From Climacium dendroides (Eukaryota > Streptophyta > Bryopsida > Hypnales > Climaciaceae): a stretch of 64,000 nucleotides of DNA. The first letter of the stretch is position 1; the number at the start of each line of letters is the position of its first letter. The stretch is taken from assembly GCA_950106755.1 (NCBI GenBank), contig OX467083.1:30747029-30811028 (forward strand), written 5' to 3'. Both the position numbers and the translations under genes were made by a program. Under the pieces are notes generated by a model. That model made no database searches. It saw only the letters and a list, made by a program, of their open reading frames with translations, and was not told where the DNA came from. Below, piece after piece: positions 45,120-58,124 of the stretch.

Positions 45120-47760
45120 GAGCCGGCACGGATTTACAGTCCCTTTGTTTTGTACCTTTACACCGAGGTCTACAGGAAAAGTGAAATAGATCTAGAACTT
45201 GTTAATTTATTAGTTTTTATTTTGAGTTAGTGGTTGTGAAGGGATGGTGGGCACTTCACTTTGTAGCCAAAGGTCTATAGGTTGTTGACATTGCAAGAAA
45301 CCGATGGACTTGGAATCTTGATTGGTAGAAATCAACTACTCCGTGACCTTTGGTCACAGTGTGAAACGCTCCTCAACCCAATTGCGTCCCTATCTACATT
45401 ATCGTACCTAGATACTTGAATAGCAAGGTCAACAAAAAAATTAAATAAATAAATAAAAGTTGAAAGAAACTGAAAAATATTTCAAAAGAAAGATACATAA
45501 ATAACTGATTTAATATATGAAATGTTTACCAAAAATGAAAGGAGACTAGTCCATCTTGGGAAAAACCCATAAATATTATTTTGTGTATTGATGACAATAA
45601 TTAAGAAAGACCTAGAATAAAACAAAATCTAGTAATAGATTAGCGAATCAAGAAGAAAAAAAATGGATAGAATCTGCTCTAGCAACTTCCCAAATAAGCC
45701 TTTAAAACACCACTATACATTCTTCAACCAACAAAGCAATTAAGATACCCAATTTTATGTATTTGAAAATTTGAAAAAAAATTCTTGCATGCCAAATTGT
45801 TTATGCCAACTTTAATTAATTGTTAAGCACAAGTGCCAACTCTAAACCACAAGGCACAATAATCTAAAATTTTAGCCTTTAAATGTTAGATTGATGCACC
45901 AAGACACAACTTGGATTGTCAATAGTAGGTATGTCCACCTTAATTAAATCCCCATGGTTCCTAAATGGATGGGAGTTAAGGTGCTCCAAGTATGTTCCAT
46001 TGTCCTATCCTTGCAATTTGTTTAGTTCACCTTTATGAGCTCACAACATATTGAACCATACTATAATTAAACATTGATGTAATGTAATAGGTTTAGGAAT
46101 GAAGATTTTTTTATATATACTTTTGGTTTAATGAATATTGAAAAGATGAGAGATGAATTGATTTAGCTTCTCAATGTTGGAATGTTTTTAGGCAATAAGA
46201 TAGGAAATAAACAAATTTAGCAAAGTGTTGTGCATGATCATCGCCATTGCTATAGAAAATGAAATTACTTTTGGATTTATGAGAAATGTTGTCTTTGAAG
46301 ACAAAAAGTGGAGAAGATTCTTGTCATAGCTAACGAAAAAATATACTACAAAATGATGGAAATTTGTAAAATACCTTATATTGCAATTCTTAACCAAATT
46401 TTAGAATAAATTAAGTTTTTAAGGTCAAAAAAACTTGCATTGGGGGTATTTTGTAGTTTTGAAGAGTTTATTTGGAGATTTATTTGTTCCACTCATTATA
46501 TATTTTCAAAACCAATACATGAAATGTCCTTCACTTAATATATAATAGTGAAAAATTCATTTAAGTTGTATTTCTACAATATGATCAATCGAGATGGTCA
46601 TTTTAAAATGATGCACCCTTTTTCCTCAACCTCTTTAGTGGAAGGGTAGTCAAAATTATAAAAAATTGTAAAGATATCTTATTAATTGAAATTTAGAAGA
46701 ATTGTTTAATAATGACTTTCATTCAAAGGTGAAAATAATGATCTATTGATGATATCTATATAAATAAATCAACCACTACACTAACCCATACTTTTTAATT
46801 AAAAAATAAAAAATAAAAAATTTAAGTTCTAATTATTATGGTTTTCTAAGATTTCTATTTTATCTATTTATTCAAATTTTTTAAGGATCATTTTCTAAAC
46901 AAAAGAAGCTATTCTTTGAAGTTAAATACATTTTTATCCATTTAATTACAAAATATTTGAAAAGAAAACTTATGGAAATCTATACTAAACAAATGTCGGA
47001 AAACTAATATAAAAATCTCTTAAAATGAATGAAAAAATGGATACTCTACATGTTTAGAATATGTTTGCATTCACATAGTGTTTGAAATTTGAATGTCTTG
47101 TCATTAAGGGTTAATAGGGTTAATGAAGAATCAACCTTCATATAATAAACTCCCTCCATCATAATAATCATTTTTGAATGGAAGAGAAATATTTGTTATT
47201 ATAAATTTAAAATGAATCAAGTTAGATTTCTTATATACTCAAATCTAGTCATATGACAATATTCACTATACATTAAAAATAACAAAATTCTTTGGTTTCA
47301 AAGTGCTAAAGTGCATTTGGCAAAAAATTAATTTAAATAAATAATATCCATTCCACTTAAAAAGAACAATTACCATGAAATTAGAAATACATAGATAATA
47401 GTGATGAAGCTTAAAACACCTCTAAAGTGTGCTTAAGGAGAGTTGGTTGTGAGAGGATTATACCCATCGCTTTCTTCCTTAGAAATGATTTGTTCCTTGA
47501 GGAATAATTTTTTGGAATAATATTGATAATAACAATTAAACATGTCTTCATGTTAGTATATTTTTTGCAAAAATTTATGGAAATTAGAACATGTAACTTT
47601 TCACAACTTCCAATATTTAGAAGGAAATACATGCAAAAGCACTAGAGAATGTCTATAACACAAAGGAATTACTCTAAAATTAGAAAAGTATTAATTTCAA
47701 TTTGTTTTGCAATTCCACATACTCACAATGAACTACTTCACAATTCTCCCCCAACATTGG
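45120..47760. other. AT-rich spacer, nothing recognised
   Basis: After 45,170 GC content drops and no coding or element structure is seen. A short (aaat)n run lies at about 45440. Confidence 0.5.
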
Positions 47761-48290
47761 TAAGGTAGAACCACCCATTCCCAACCAGGGATCCATACCC
47801 GACTTGTAATGTTCAATTATTTCCAACCAAGGCTAAAACAAATTTCCAACCAAAGCTTGAAATGTGATTTTTCTCCTTTTCAAGGTTGGGACTCGAAATA
47901 TAACCGCCCATAACCAACTGAATAAGCTATTGTAGGCACAATTTGGAGTATAAAAGGGAAGCAAATGTTTCCATAGGTAAAGAAATAGAAATGAGGGGGA
48001 TTGCCAAAATTTAGTAATTTTATCGCTTGAATTGAACTAACTATGAATTTTGGAAGGCAAAAGTTGGTCTGGGCCCATGTCCAATGTATAGACTATACCA
48101 AAACCACTCATTTAAGAGACTACTTCTTGTTCACTTTGGCATTCCAAACCAAGTAGATGTATCATGAAAAAATGGAGGAATTGATGGGTAGAAATCAAGA
48201 ACTCATGTTTGGAAATTAGTCCCAGCCTATCCTAAATTTTAGACCTCCTATTGATTGGTGATAGGGGCTATGGTTGGTGATGGATTGTAG
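47761..48290 (-). mobile_element. TAAGGTAGAAC-ended MITE, inverted copy of 32403-32808
   Basis: The left end taaggtagaaccacccat is partly matched inverted by gttggtgatggattgtag near 48290. On the minus strand the interior follows 32403-32808 closely. It is about 125 bp longer near its left end, where aaccaaggctaaaac and aaccaaagcttgaaat form a local duplication. Confidence 0.65.
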
Positions 48291-49990
48291 ATGGCCTAAT
48301 TGGATATCATTTTTATGAATTTTTGTGCTAATCGGAGTGTATTTTCAGTAATTTGGGAGCAAATAGTGTTTTGGGAGTCCTAAATGGTCTGTTTTGGGTT
48401 GTTGTTTGTGTTCTAATTTGGGATCTGTGTTTGATTCTTTTAGTTGTGGTTGTGATTTGGGTTTTTGATTGAGTCCAAATTGGAATGAATGACTGATAGG
48501 TTGAGTCATATTAAAAGCTAATAGGAGTTGTTGTTGGTTCAGTCCTAGTTGGTCTGGTTGATAGGATACCGATTCGGTGGTGTATGTGTTAATCCAAGTA
48601 GATAAGCACCTGAGTTGATGCTGAGTTGGAAGCTAGTCGTGGTTTACAATTTCTAATTTGGATGTCTAGTTAAGTGTCCATGTAAGCAATGTGGCATTTA
48701 ATTCGTCCAAGTTGGAATTTCAGTTGATTTGGGAAGTTCGGCCAAGTTGGTTGAGGCAATTGATGTTCGTCTCTCGGCTCCTATTTGGTCTAATTTCTCT
48801 TTCATTTTTCGGACCCTCTGTTGAAGCAATCCAGTGTGTGTCCCAACCAGTTGTGCTGTGTATTTCGTTTCTTTGTGTACGTGTTTTGTTTATTTGTGTG
48901 TGATTCTCAGTTGAGAATGTGTCTGAGTCAGTCCAAGTCGGTCGGAGTGTTGGAATGTGGTGTTTAAATACTAGTCGGGATGTTTGTACTAGTGTACAAC
49001 AGTTTGTGTGATGTGCAGAGAAAGTAATGGAGAAATTATCCAAGTCGGGAGTTGATTTGGAAGGGAGTATATAATGAAGATATTTGTGAAAGTTTATGCT
49101 GAAGGGAAATGAGATGCAGTGAATGCAAGTGGTTCCAAGTTGGTGCAAATAGCTAGATTAATTATGAATTTGGAATAGTAGTTGTGCTAAGAGGATGAGA
49201 TCCTATTCGGGAGAATTGTGTTATAGTGTTTGATCAAGCAGATTAGTGCAAGACATGAAGTTTAGAAGAGAACTAAATGGCAATATTTTGTTGAGATGTT
49301 TTGAGCCTAATTGGAGTTATCTTTCTAGTTGTTAGTGAAATTGAAGATATAATTTGGGTGAATATGATTCAGTTGTCATGAGCAAGAATATTAAAATTTA
49401 CAAATTGTACCGGTGATTTTGATCACCAATTTGAAAAGATAAATATATCAAAATTGTTTATAAGTTGTCTTCCTGTGTATGTGAGTGTCTTATAGTGATT
49501 TTGAAACATTCAAATTGTAGATCTACTGAATGGGTTATGTTGTGTATGCATGAAATTAGAATGAAAATTTATATTCCTAGTTGGACTGCAAAATGATAAG
49601 ATTATGTTTGCTCAAAGTCCAGATATGAATGAATATCAATTTGTGAAGTCTAATTAGCCGAGTTGTAATACGGAAGTTGTAAAGCCAAAGTTGGTAGAGG
49701 AGGCCCTGTTGATTTCCAAATTGGTAGACAAGATCAATTTGGTGAAAAAGTGATTCAATTCGAATTGTACTAGTGGTGGTTGATCCGAGTTGGTAAAGGC
49801 TGTCTGATTGGGAAGGATATCGAATTCAAGGCGGAAACACAAGCAAGAAGGATAGAAAGTATTTTGTGAAGACCAAAGATAAAAGACAAAAGGGTGTAAA
49901 TGAAAGCGTAAGAAAAGAAGGAAGTAAAAGATAAAGATTAAAAACCAATTTGGGAGCTACTTAACCCTTGTGGCTTTTAAGAGTGGAGTG
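48291..49990 (+). other. G/T-rich strand-skewed block with recurrent AAGTTGG/AATTTGG words
   Basis: For about 1.7 kb the plus strand is rich in G and T with few C. Words such as ccaagttgg, gagttggta, caatttggt and gggagttgat recur at irregular spacing. The minus-strand open frame 48720-49148 follows from this skew and shows no domain. It could be the untranslated part of an old retrotransposon, but no LTR ends or primer-binding site were found. Confidence 0.45.
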
Positions 49991-50282
49991 ACAAATTTAG
50001 CAATTAGAATTACCGTGAGGATAATAATTCCATGTGGTTAATGAATTTCTTCCTTAAGTCTTAGTTGCAATGACCTACTAGGTGTAAATTTAGAGTCAAA
50101 TCCTATTTAATCGGTCTCCTCGGAACGAACTTATACTAGTTGGTTAATTCCTAAATAGGTTCCAACATTCTTCTACATAGATGCTTCTACCTTAATAAGG
50201 TCATGATGCATGTCCCAATGTATTGAGTAGGAAATAGTGAGCGGGAAAGTAGTTTTTAAATGATTAGAATTAGAAGAGTCTA

Positions 50283-50662
50283 TAAGGTAGAACTACCTAA
50301 TATCACCATCCACCCAATTCCGCCACCTACAAGATCTTCCCAATTCCATCAATGGCCCATTTATTACCGCTATCTTTACAACCCATTGTTATGATGGCAA
50401 TACACTTGGGGAGTGGACATATCAGCCCACGCTTTAACAAGAGTTTATTCACAGAGCCCACGCTTTAACAAGAGTCTATTCACAGTTTAACAATTTTGCT
50501 TTGAAAAATCACATTAAAATTCAGTTCTCATCAGAATGTCTTCATTCTTTTCCTCAATTGATTTCTCTCAAATTTTTCAATCTTAGCAAAATATGGGAGT
50601 TAACAAATACCTCAAAGTACCTCAATGGCAAATTTGTGTGGTAATGGATAATTCTACTTTTA
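50283..50662 (+). mobile_element. TAAGGTAGAAC-ended MITE (~380 bp)
   Basis: The left end taaggtagaactacc and right end ggataattctactttta are inverted. The interior (atgatggcaatacacttggg, agcccacgcttta, cttcattctttt) matches the minus strand of 57845-58124. A 31-bp tandem duplication lies inside at 50424-50485. Confidence 0.75.
50424..50485 (+). repeat. 31-bp tandem duplication inside a MITE
   Basis: The unit starting agcccacgctttaacaagag is present at 50424-50454 and 50455-50485 with one mismatch. The related copy at 57845-58124 has only one unit. Confidence 0.9.
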
Positions 50663-50879
50663 TTACATTGGGTATGGATTCAAGCCAACTTTCGGCTTCC
50701 AAAACTCACAACAATTTGAATCCAAGTAAAAAAACACAAAAAATCGACAATGCTCGTCATTCCATTTCTAACTTTCTACAAGGTAGAAAATTTACACCAC
50801 CTTTTACTACTCTAGAACATATGTGGAATTGCTTAAGTGGTCAATTATGGGTGTTATAGAGTAGTCGACCCATTTTCAG

Positions 50880-51240
50880 CATAGTTGGAGAAGTAGTTGT
50901 GGCACATTATGATTGGCTACAAAGCTGTCAATATTGTAACCAGTCCTAGGTCAATTTTGCAATCAGCCTATGGTTAGAAATAGAAAGATCTACATGACCA
51001 TTATAGGTTCAAGAGAATCTTCTATTAAAAAATTCATAATAATTACTAAAAAATTAATGATAATTACTAAAAAATTCATAATAATTACATTTCATGTAAT
51101 AAAATTCAAGAAAAATATGCAATCCTTACAAACACTGTTTCTGTACATGGGAAAAATTGCACACACAAAAACGTGCACTCCAAATATGCATAATTGCTTA
51201 AGTGGTTGGAAATGGGTCATCTGCCCCATAGTTCGGGAAA
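50880..51240 (+). mobile_element. TAAGGTAG-class MITE, copy 2 of three (partial)
   Basis: Shares cacattatgattggct, ggtcaattttgcaatcagcc, ccaaatatgcataattgctt and aagtggttggaaatgggtca with 56825-57195 and, inverted, 26679-27045. Part of the interior has expanded as repeats of aaaaaattcataataattac. The left end is missing. Confidence 0.65.
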
Positions 51241-51869
51241 CTTTTTGAGTTTTACCAGCTAATTTCCTTCAATTCTCATATTGAACCGGTTTTTCCAGAA
51301 CTGAGTCCGGTTATTTTCTCTATTTTTTACTTAAAACCAAATTTGTATAGATTTTTGCACCGGTTTTTTGCCGATGTTTTCAAATTGCATCCAATTTTTT
51401 TCCCAATTCCTCCGGCTAACTTTGAACTAGCTGCCGTTTTTTTCCAAACATTGATCTGCCCTGCCATAGAGTTTTCCTCAACTAAGTGAGCAGAGCCTGA
51501 GTTCAGAACATGATGCAGTTGAAGTTATGTGCAAGTAGTCTTCATGGTACGGCTGTGAGTTCCATAAATCCATGTTGCAAAATATGATGTTGGAAAGCAG
51601 TGAATGAAGGAGCGTAGCAATCGAATAGACATTTGAAGGGCTTTGGAGTACACAGAAAATCAACCCATGATGGAGACGGTCTTGTGTGAAGGATGGGAGT
51701 GAAGCTTACAGTCATGGAAGTGAAGGCAGCTGCCGCACTCCACCCCTATAGATGCGAATGTGAATGCTAGCTAAGCTGAGCTTTGAATTCTTCGAAAATG
51801 AGTGATGGGTTTCAATAGTAAAACGTGATGGCATTTTCAGATGGGAAATTTTAGTGTCCAACGCATCTA

Positions 51870-52135
51870 ACTTCGTTGAGAACTAGTATGTCCTGTGCAG
51901 TTGTCACAGTCAAAAAGTAAAAGTCAGAGTAATTTTTTAATTTTTTAGAACCAAAAATAACTAGAAAAATGCATGACTTTCTCATCGTGAGTCGGAACGT
52001 CACAAAACAAAGCCCGTGCACCCCTCCTTGCCAAGAGCTTTTTCAATGGTACCAAGAACGTGACTAGGGGACGACGAGGAAATCTCAATGTAACAAACTA
52101 ACAAAATAAAGCAAAACAAACAACCAAACTTAAGG
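51870..52135 (+). repeat. Dispersed repeat shared with 31600-31780
   Basis: The same ordered blocks as at 31600-31780 are seen, including cacaaaacaaagcc and accaagaacgtgac. It lies directly left of shared-core MITE copy D. Confidence 0.6.
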
Positions 52136-52158
52136 TTTACCTCAAGGGAGTGAGTTTG

Positions 52159-52409
52159 GAAAGGGCCGGGGTGAACTGAGCCCCTTGCTCGTCTCCGAAG
52201 GAATACGCTGGAATTTTTTGGTTTGTGACACATGATAAAATTTGCAAATTTTGAATTCATATTTTGCAATTATAGACCCCTGATTAGCTATGAAAGGTAT
52301 AGAAGAAAAATTAATCAAGCACAAAAAATAGGAGATCTTTTTTTGATGTGCACCTAGGAAGGATTGAGGCATGGCGAGTGAGGGAAGGAGGAGTTCATTC
52401 TGGCCTTCG
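52159..52409. mobile_element. MITE, shared-core family (copy D, ~250 bp)
   Basis: The left end (aaagggccggggtgaactga) and right end (gaggagttcattctggcctt) are imperfect inverted repeats. The core gcaaattttgaattcatatt and gacccctgattagctatg matches copies A-C. Its ends differ from those of copy A and only partly resemble copy B. Confidence 0.65.
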
Positions 52410-53629
52410 CGAAGTTAGTGAAGGTCAAAGATGTTTAAGGTGGGCCCTCCATATGCGCCACTAGTCCTAAATCAATTATGCACCTAAGTAAGGTAGGTGG
52501 CTGGAATTCCGCCCCTCTTCTTCAGACCGTCCCCTAGCTGGCTTTAAAATGGACCTTAAGAGGTTGGTAAATGGGTAATCAATGTTCCTTTGATGATGAA
52601 AGAGCGATTTATCATTTATCAATTATTTGTTTGTACTTTGATAGGGGACGTAATTAGAGCCAATGTGGGTCCATTTCTGAAAACATGTATGTGCATTCAA
52701 AAAAAAAATTCACTCAAACTTTAAATGTTAATATCTTTTAATCCTTATGGTCAAACTTCATGAAATTTTACCACATAATCTCGTATAAGTAAAGTGCAAG
52801 ATCTTATGGTCAGATTTTTTTTTAACTATTTTTTTTGTTGCCTTAGATGAATTGAGCAGAAATGGCAGTTTTGAGTGATTTTAAACCATAAATAGGCCTT
52901 GGCACTTTAGAAGTTAAGTTTAGTACAGGTTGCATTTAGGAACCTTGTCTATTACTTTTTGCATGCTACAATGCTTGTTTTCACACCGCATGTGTGTAGG
53001 TTTTGCAAGGCCTAGGGATCATAAATAGGTACCTATGCACGCGGGGTGCACTACAAAGGTTCATGGGTGAAGAGCAACCAAATTTTGGCCCCCCTATATT
53101 ATATTTTAAAATTTTATTTTTTTTCTAAAAAAAATATGAATAGATTTTCCTACTTTGAAAGTTTATATTCTGAATTATCGGTATTTTCTATATGTTAATA
53201 ACAATTAGTTACAAATTTTAGAAGAAAAAAGATACACTGTAAAGCTAAAAATAACTTTCACACCCCTATATTATATAAGAAAAAAAATTTGAAAAAAAAA
53301 AAAATTCTATTAAATAGCTTTCTACTAAAAGTTTATTTTGGCTGAATATTGATACAATAGTCATCTTCATGTGATCTCTATAAATATTTTAGTTGAAAAA
53401 CATGACATTTTAGTCCATTTTTCAATTTTTTCTAAACAATATATCACATGTTATTTAGGATTGAAATTTTTGGCAATAGAAACCTATAGACGTTGTTAAA
53501 CAAAGCTCAAAGTTGTAGATTGAAATTATAGTTTATTAGAAAGTAATTAGGAAAAGTAGAAATGGGTAGTTAGGGTTTGGTCGCTCCTCACCTATGAACT
53601 TCCTTTGTAGTGCACCCACGGGTACCTAT
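52410..53629. other. AT-rich spacer
   Basis: No gene. A TAAGGTAGG motif begins at about 52489 without a convincing partner end. Poly-A and poly-T runs are common from 53090 to 53310. Confidence 0.5.
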
Positions 53630-53995
53630 GGCAGAATTTTTTGGAAATTCATAAGTAATTCATAAATGCTCTAAAAAATATGAAACCACTTGGGTTAGGT
53701 TTCAAATCAATTTTTCTTCAAGTGAAAAATAAAGACAAATAACTTCATGTATCTAAAGCCCATCAAAAAGGCCAACCAGCCCGTAAAGGGTTGCTTCATG
53801 AGCCCACTACCTTTTTAGAACCAACCTTTGTTCCTTGTAATAGCTTTTGCATACGGTATTCACATGGTGCATTCTTTGGTACGTTTGAACCTCCTTTCAC
53901 TCACCATTAAGAAAATGTGAAAATGTAATTAGTTTAATAATATTAACTAGGCACAATAGCAACAAGTGATAGTCTTGGGCAAACCCGCCTTATTG
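53630..53995 (-). repeat. Composite of two dispersed repeats
   Basis: Positions 53630-53815 are the inverted partner of 16813-17010 (cagcccgtaaagggt). Positions about 53820-53995 resemble the 3425-3701 MITE on the minus strand (cctcctttcactcacc, then aacccgccttattgg). The two appear joined near 53815. Confidence 0.6.
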
Positions 53996-54145
53996 GAGTT
54001 TTCAAAATATTTTCTCATTCTGCAATCAAGAGTTTTATTGACCATTTCTATGTGAGTACAAAACAAACGTCAAGCGTAGGAGCAATAGGATTGCCCTGTT
54101 GTCAAAATAACTTCAAGTGCATTGTGATCATAATGCATCATCATC

Positions 54146-54381
54146 AATTCTTGATTAGAGTGTGTATTGAAAAGAAAGGTTGCATCTGAATTAGACTTAT
54201 AATTAATTCTTGATTAGAGTCTGTGTTGAAAGGAAAGGTTGCATTTGAATTGGCCTTATCATCAATTCTTGATTAGAGTCCGTGTTGAATGGAAAGGTTG
54301 CAATTGAATTGGCCTAATCATCAATTCTTAATTAGAGTCCATGTTGAAAGGAAAGGTTGCATCTTAATTGGATTTATCATG
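54146..54381 (+). repeat. Minisatellite, 4 units of 59 bp
   Basis: Units begin aattcttgatt (last: aattcttaatt) at 54146, 54205, 54264 and 54323. Each carries gttgaaaggaaaggttgca or a close variant. Confidence 0.9.
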
Positions 54382-54399
54382 TGCCATTGGAAAGCTCTC

Positions 54400-56790
54400 A
54401 ATGCAATGAAATCCTTTCAATGGTTTGTTATAAGCCAAATTTGGAACTAAACTCTAATTTTTTGGTTACAATTATCTATTTCTATATCCCTTTAAAAAAA
54501 CTCCCCCCAAAAGTAACCCATCCCCTTAATCTATGCAAAATCTCTAGTTTAGGCACCACCATTTGGGCACCCAAAATGCATATAGAAAGTATCATATTTG
54601 AGCATTGTTCATGAATGTTGCTAACTCGTCATTCCCGTTGATGGCAACAATGGGATTCTAGAAATATCTACTCCCAACAAGAAAGCTTGGCCCCCTTCAT
54701 GAATAAATCTTCATAGCACCTCAAGTGGTCAATACAATTGTTTGAGGAAGCAACAAGTACAAGGTGCCTTATATGGGCAAGGCTAGTTTGCTAAAAGGGA
54801 ATGCCCTGTGATTGTTTGTCACTTATTCCCACGAGGTTATTCAACATGATGGCCAATGCTTACTAAATGGTCAAAATCAATAGACAAATTTTTTTAGTGG
54901 GACATGAATTGTGCTTGATTTGGAGATTTTGTAAAAGGTCAAATTCAATTACCAAATTTGATCAAGTTGTTAGCATGTAAAGGACCCAAGGGTGGTGGGG
55001 TTGAGTATAGCTTTTGTTTCTTGACTAGCTCTTATAAAAAGCATAATTCCTCATTTGTGTAGAATAATTTTGATAATTGCCACCATTAAAAAGAGAGAAA
55101 ATTTGTGTAGTTTTCCTATTAAAAAGAGACTGGTGAAAGATGTTCATGTAGGTTGTACTTAATATATAATTATGTTGAAATTGGAATGCTCAAAAGTATT
55201 TCAAAAATTCTGATTTTTTCCCAAGGTAGATGTCATCATGATTTTGATATGTAATTTTTTCAAATCATTTTGAGGTGTACAAAAAAAGATATGTGAAGAC
55301 CTAGAGGGCCTTTTTAATTTTCCAAAAATTCACCAAAAATCGCACAATCAATCATTATTTGATTGGATTGCACCAACAAGTTCATTAGAAAAAAATCGTC
55401 CATGGTCTCTTTGTTGTTCACGGATTGCTAGTGAAGTTCACATTTTTGAATTTTTAAGTCCTTTAGGGATTAAGTACTACAAATCTTCTTGAAACTTGGG
55501 TTTCTTTCTAAAATCATGATGGAAAGTTTATCAATTACTTTTACCCAATTAGTCACACTTATATGTGAAAATTTAGGAAATATTTTATCCTTTTAGTGTA
55601 TTTGGACAACTTTGAAAGCACATGGAATTGTAGCCTCTGGTTCCTAAAACCTACAATTTTTTTTATTTATCAGAATAATAATAATTGTGAACAAAATGAA
55701 TTTTGCAGATATCCCAATTTTTTAGGCCTTGGGCCTACTTTACACTTAGATTGAGAAGCCTGGGAAAATTCCTCTCAAGGTCAATGATAGCTTGCCTCTT
55801 TGAAAAGTTGGACTATTGGGGATCATGGCTACTATTGGGAGTTATGGCAATAGTTTAAGGTGAGATGGAGCTACAAATTGCCTTATCTTTAGTATTAATT
55901 AGTATGTATTCTAGATTACAAAAGTTTGTGATCTGAATTCTTTTCGAATGTTGAACATATTGGTCCTAAGGTCCTTTCACATTTCAATTTGCATAAAAAC
56001 CATCTTAAGGTGGATTTAGCACAAATTCTAGTGGATTGGATCATGGAACTTTCAAGGTCATTAAAAATGTTGCATTGCTTTTAATGTATTTATATCTTAT
56101 TTTTAACTATTGATTTGATGGCCAGTCATTTGCAAAAAAAATTCTTGTTAATGATATTGAAGGTGATCAAAGTTTTTAAAATAAGTTTGGATTTTTCTTG
56201 GTTTCAAGTTCTTTCTTCTAATTCATTGCAAACCTAGTTGTTATGGAGTATAATTTTATGAGAAGGGAGAAGAAGAAAAGTAATAAAAAAAAAAAAAATG
56301 GTGATCCAATTTGTCTTTTTTTACATATTCATTAAAAAATCATGCTTTTCTAGCCATATAGTGATCCTCACTAGAGTTATTAAACTCTTTGTGTATATAG
56401 ACATGGATGAAACAAATTCTTTTTCATTTTTTGACTAGATTTCAAGTGCATTGCCTTCAATCAAATTACAATAAAATATGTAGGAAGAAATCTTTTTGCA
56501 TTTTTATTTTTTGAAGGCCAATCTTAACATGACATTTAATAATCACGCCAACTTTCAAAACATACAAGTCTCTATTTTTTTGTAAAGAAGGATTTGAATT
56601 TTATGTGTGCAGTGATTGGCAAATTTACTATATCTCATTCAATCGCTAGGATTCTAAGTATGAATTCAAAATTCTAAAGTATTGACCATCCCAAAGAAGA
56701 CCATTGTAGCACTAGCATTGTGAAGTTCCTAACTTAATCAGGCTATGCGAATCACTAGATTAGCTACAATAAGTATCTAGCATGGGCTCA
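54400..56790. other. AT-rich spacer, nothing recognised
   Basis: No supported coding region. A GTCCTTTAGGGATTAAG motif occurs at about 55461. Confidence 0.5.
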
Positions 56791-57195
56791 CTTTTCTCCA
56801 CCACCCATTTCCAACCACCACCCCATTTACAATCTATAGGCTACTTTCTTTCTATGAAGTTGTGCTTTCTTTTTGTAAAGTTGTGGTGGAGCTTAAGGAG
56901 CAGTTGTGGCGCATTATGATTGGCTGTAAGGCTATCAATATTGCAACTAGTCCTTGGTCAATTTTACAATCAACCTATGGTCAAAAATTGAAAGGTCCAC
57001 ATCACCATTACAGGTAAAAGAGAACCTTTTACTAAAAAATTCAAAATAATTACATTTTGTATAATAAAATTATGGAAAAACATATAATCCTTTCGAACTC
57101 TATTTCAGTACATGGGAAAAATTCTGCACTCAAAAAAACTGTGCTCCAAATATGCATAATTGCTTAAGTGGTTGGAAATGGGTCAGCTACCTTAG
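56791..57195 (+). mobile_element. TAAGGTAG-class MITE, copy 3 of three
   Basis: The right end ggtcagctaccttag (to 57195) is the complement of ctaaggtagctga at 26679. The left side has cacccatttccaaccacc, inverted relative to gtggttggaaatgggtc near the right end. The interior matches the minus strand of 26679-27045 over its whole length. Confidence 0.7.
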
Positions 57196-57844
57196 CTCCA
57201 ATTCCCGGGAATTCTCCGGACACATTCAATAGGAAAGCACTTTCATGTGCTGGTGGATTGCATGCGACATGGTTGGGCAACCTCTCTCTTATTACTTTCA
57301 AGCATATGCTCTACGCACCCAAAAATAAATCCATCATTTTTGGCTGCATCTTGTGGAAGCTTGACCTACGGCCCTAAAAGTCAATAGATTCATTTCATCA
57401 ATTCCATCCAAGCAAAAGTTAGGGAATTTGTCGAAATCTTTTGTAAATGAAATGTAATTAAAACCCAAATGGATCAATGTAATTAAATGTATATCATTGC
57501 TAATGAACATTGGGCCCTTTTTACTACCCAAAAACTATTTGAAACTTCATAAGTTTTTATTGAATTACAAATGAGTGAAAGTCTATAACCACTCAAACTT
57601 CCTACGTAGTATACCCACTTTTCATAAATCCAATGTTCGACCTATCCAATTGGCTACCCAATAATTTCTTTCAAATTATAACTTAATTTTTCGTATGTAT
57701 CTAGAATAAATTATACCTCTACCAAGGGAGGAGAATCAAGGCAAATAACAATGTTATGAATAACATAGTTGGGTTGCAATTTGAAAAAATATTAAATTTT
57801 ATGTTGTTGTTGTCCCTCATTCAACAATTTGCAAGAAGGAGGTA

Positions 57845-58124
57845 TAAGGTAGAATTACCCATTACAGATACAGATTTGCTATCTAGGTACTTTGGAGAAG
57901 CTATTTGTCAACTTCCATATTTTTTCAAAGATTGAAAAGTTTGAGAGAATTCATTTGCAAAAAGAATGAAGACAATCTGACTAAAATTGAATTTTCTATG
58001 ATTTTTCAAAAGTGAAATGTTAAAGCATGACTAGAACATTATAAAAGTATGGGCTGACGTGTCCACTTTCCAAGTACATTGCCATTATGATAAAAGGTTG
58101 GTAAGATTGTGGCAATGGGTGGGT
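57845..58124 (-). mobile_element. TAAGGTAGAAC-ended MITE, inverted copy of 50283-50662
   Basis: It starts taaggtagaattaccc. On the minus strand it follows the 50283-50662 element, including gacacgtcagcccatac and ataatggcaatgtacttgg. The far end is cut at about 58124, where the CACTA-type element begins. Confidence 0.7.

Noticed and set aside
48720..49148. 142-codon minus-strand frame
   Set aside because: It follows from the G/T skew of the plus strand and shows no domain; its amino-acid bias matches the skew.
48291..50160. LTR retrotransposon body
   Set aside because: No paired LTRs, TG/CA ends, primer-binding site or gag/pol coding could be found.
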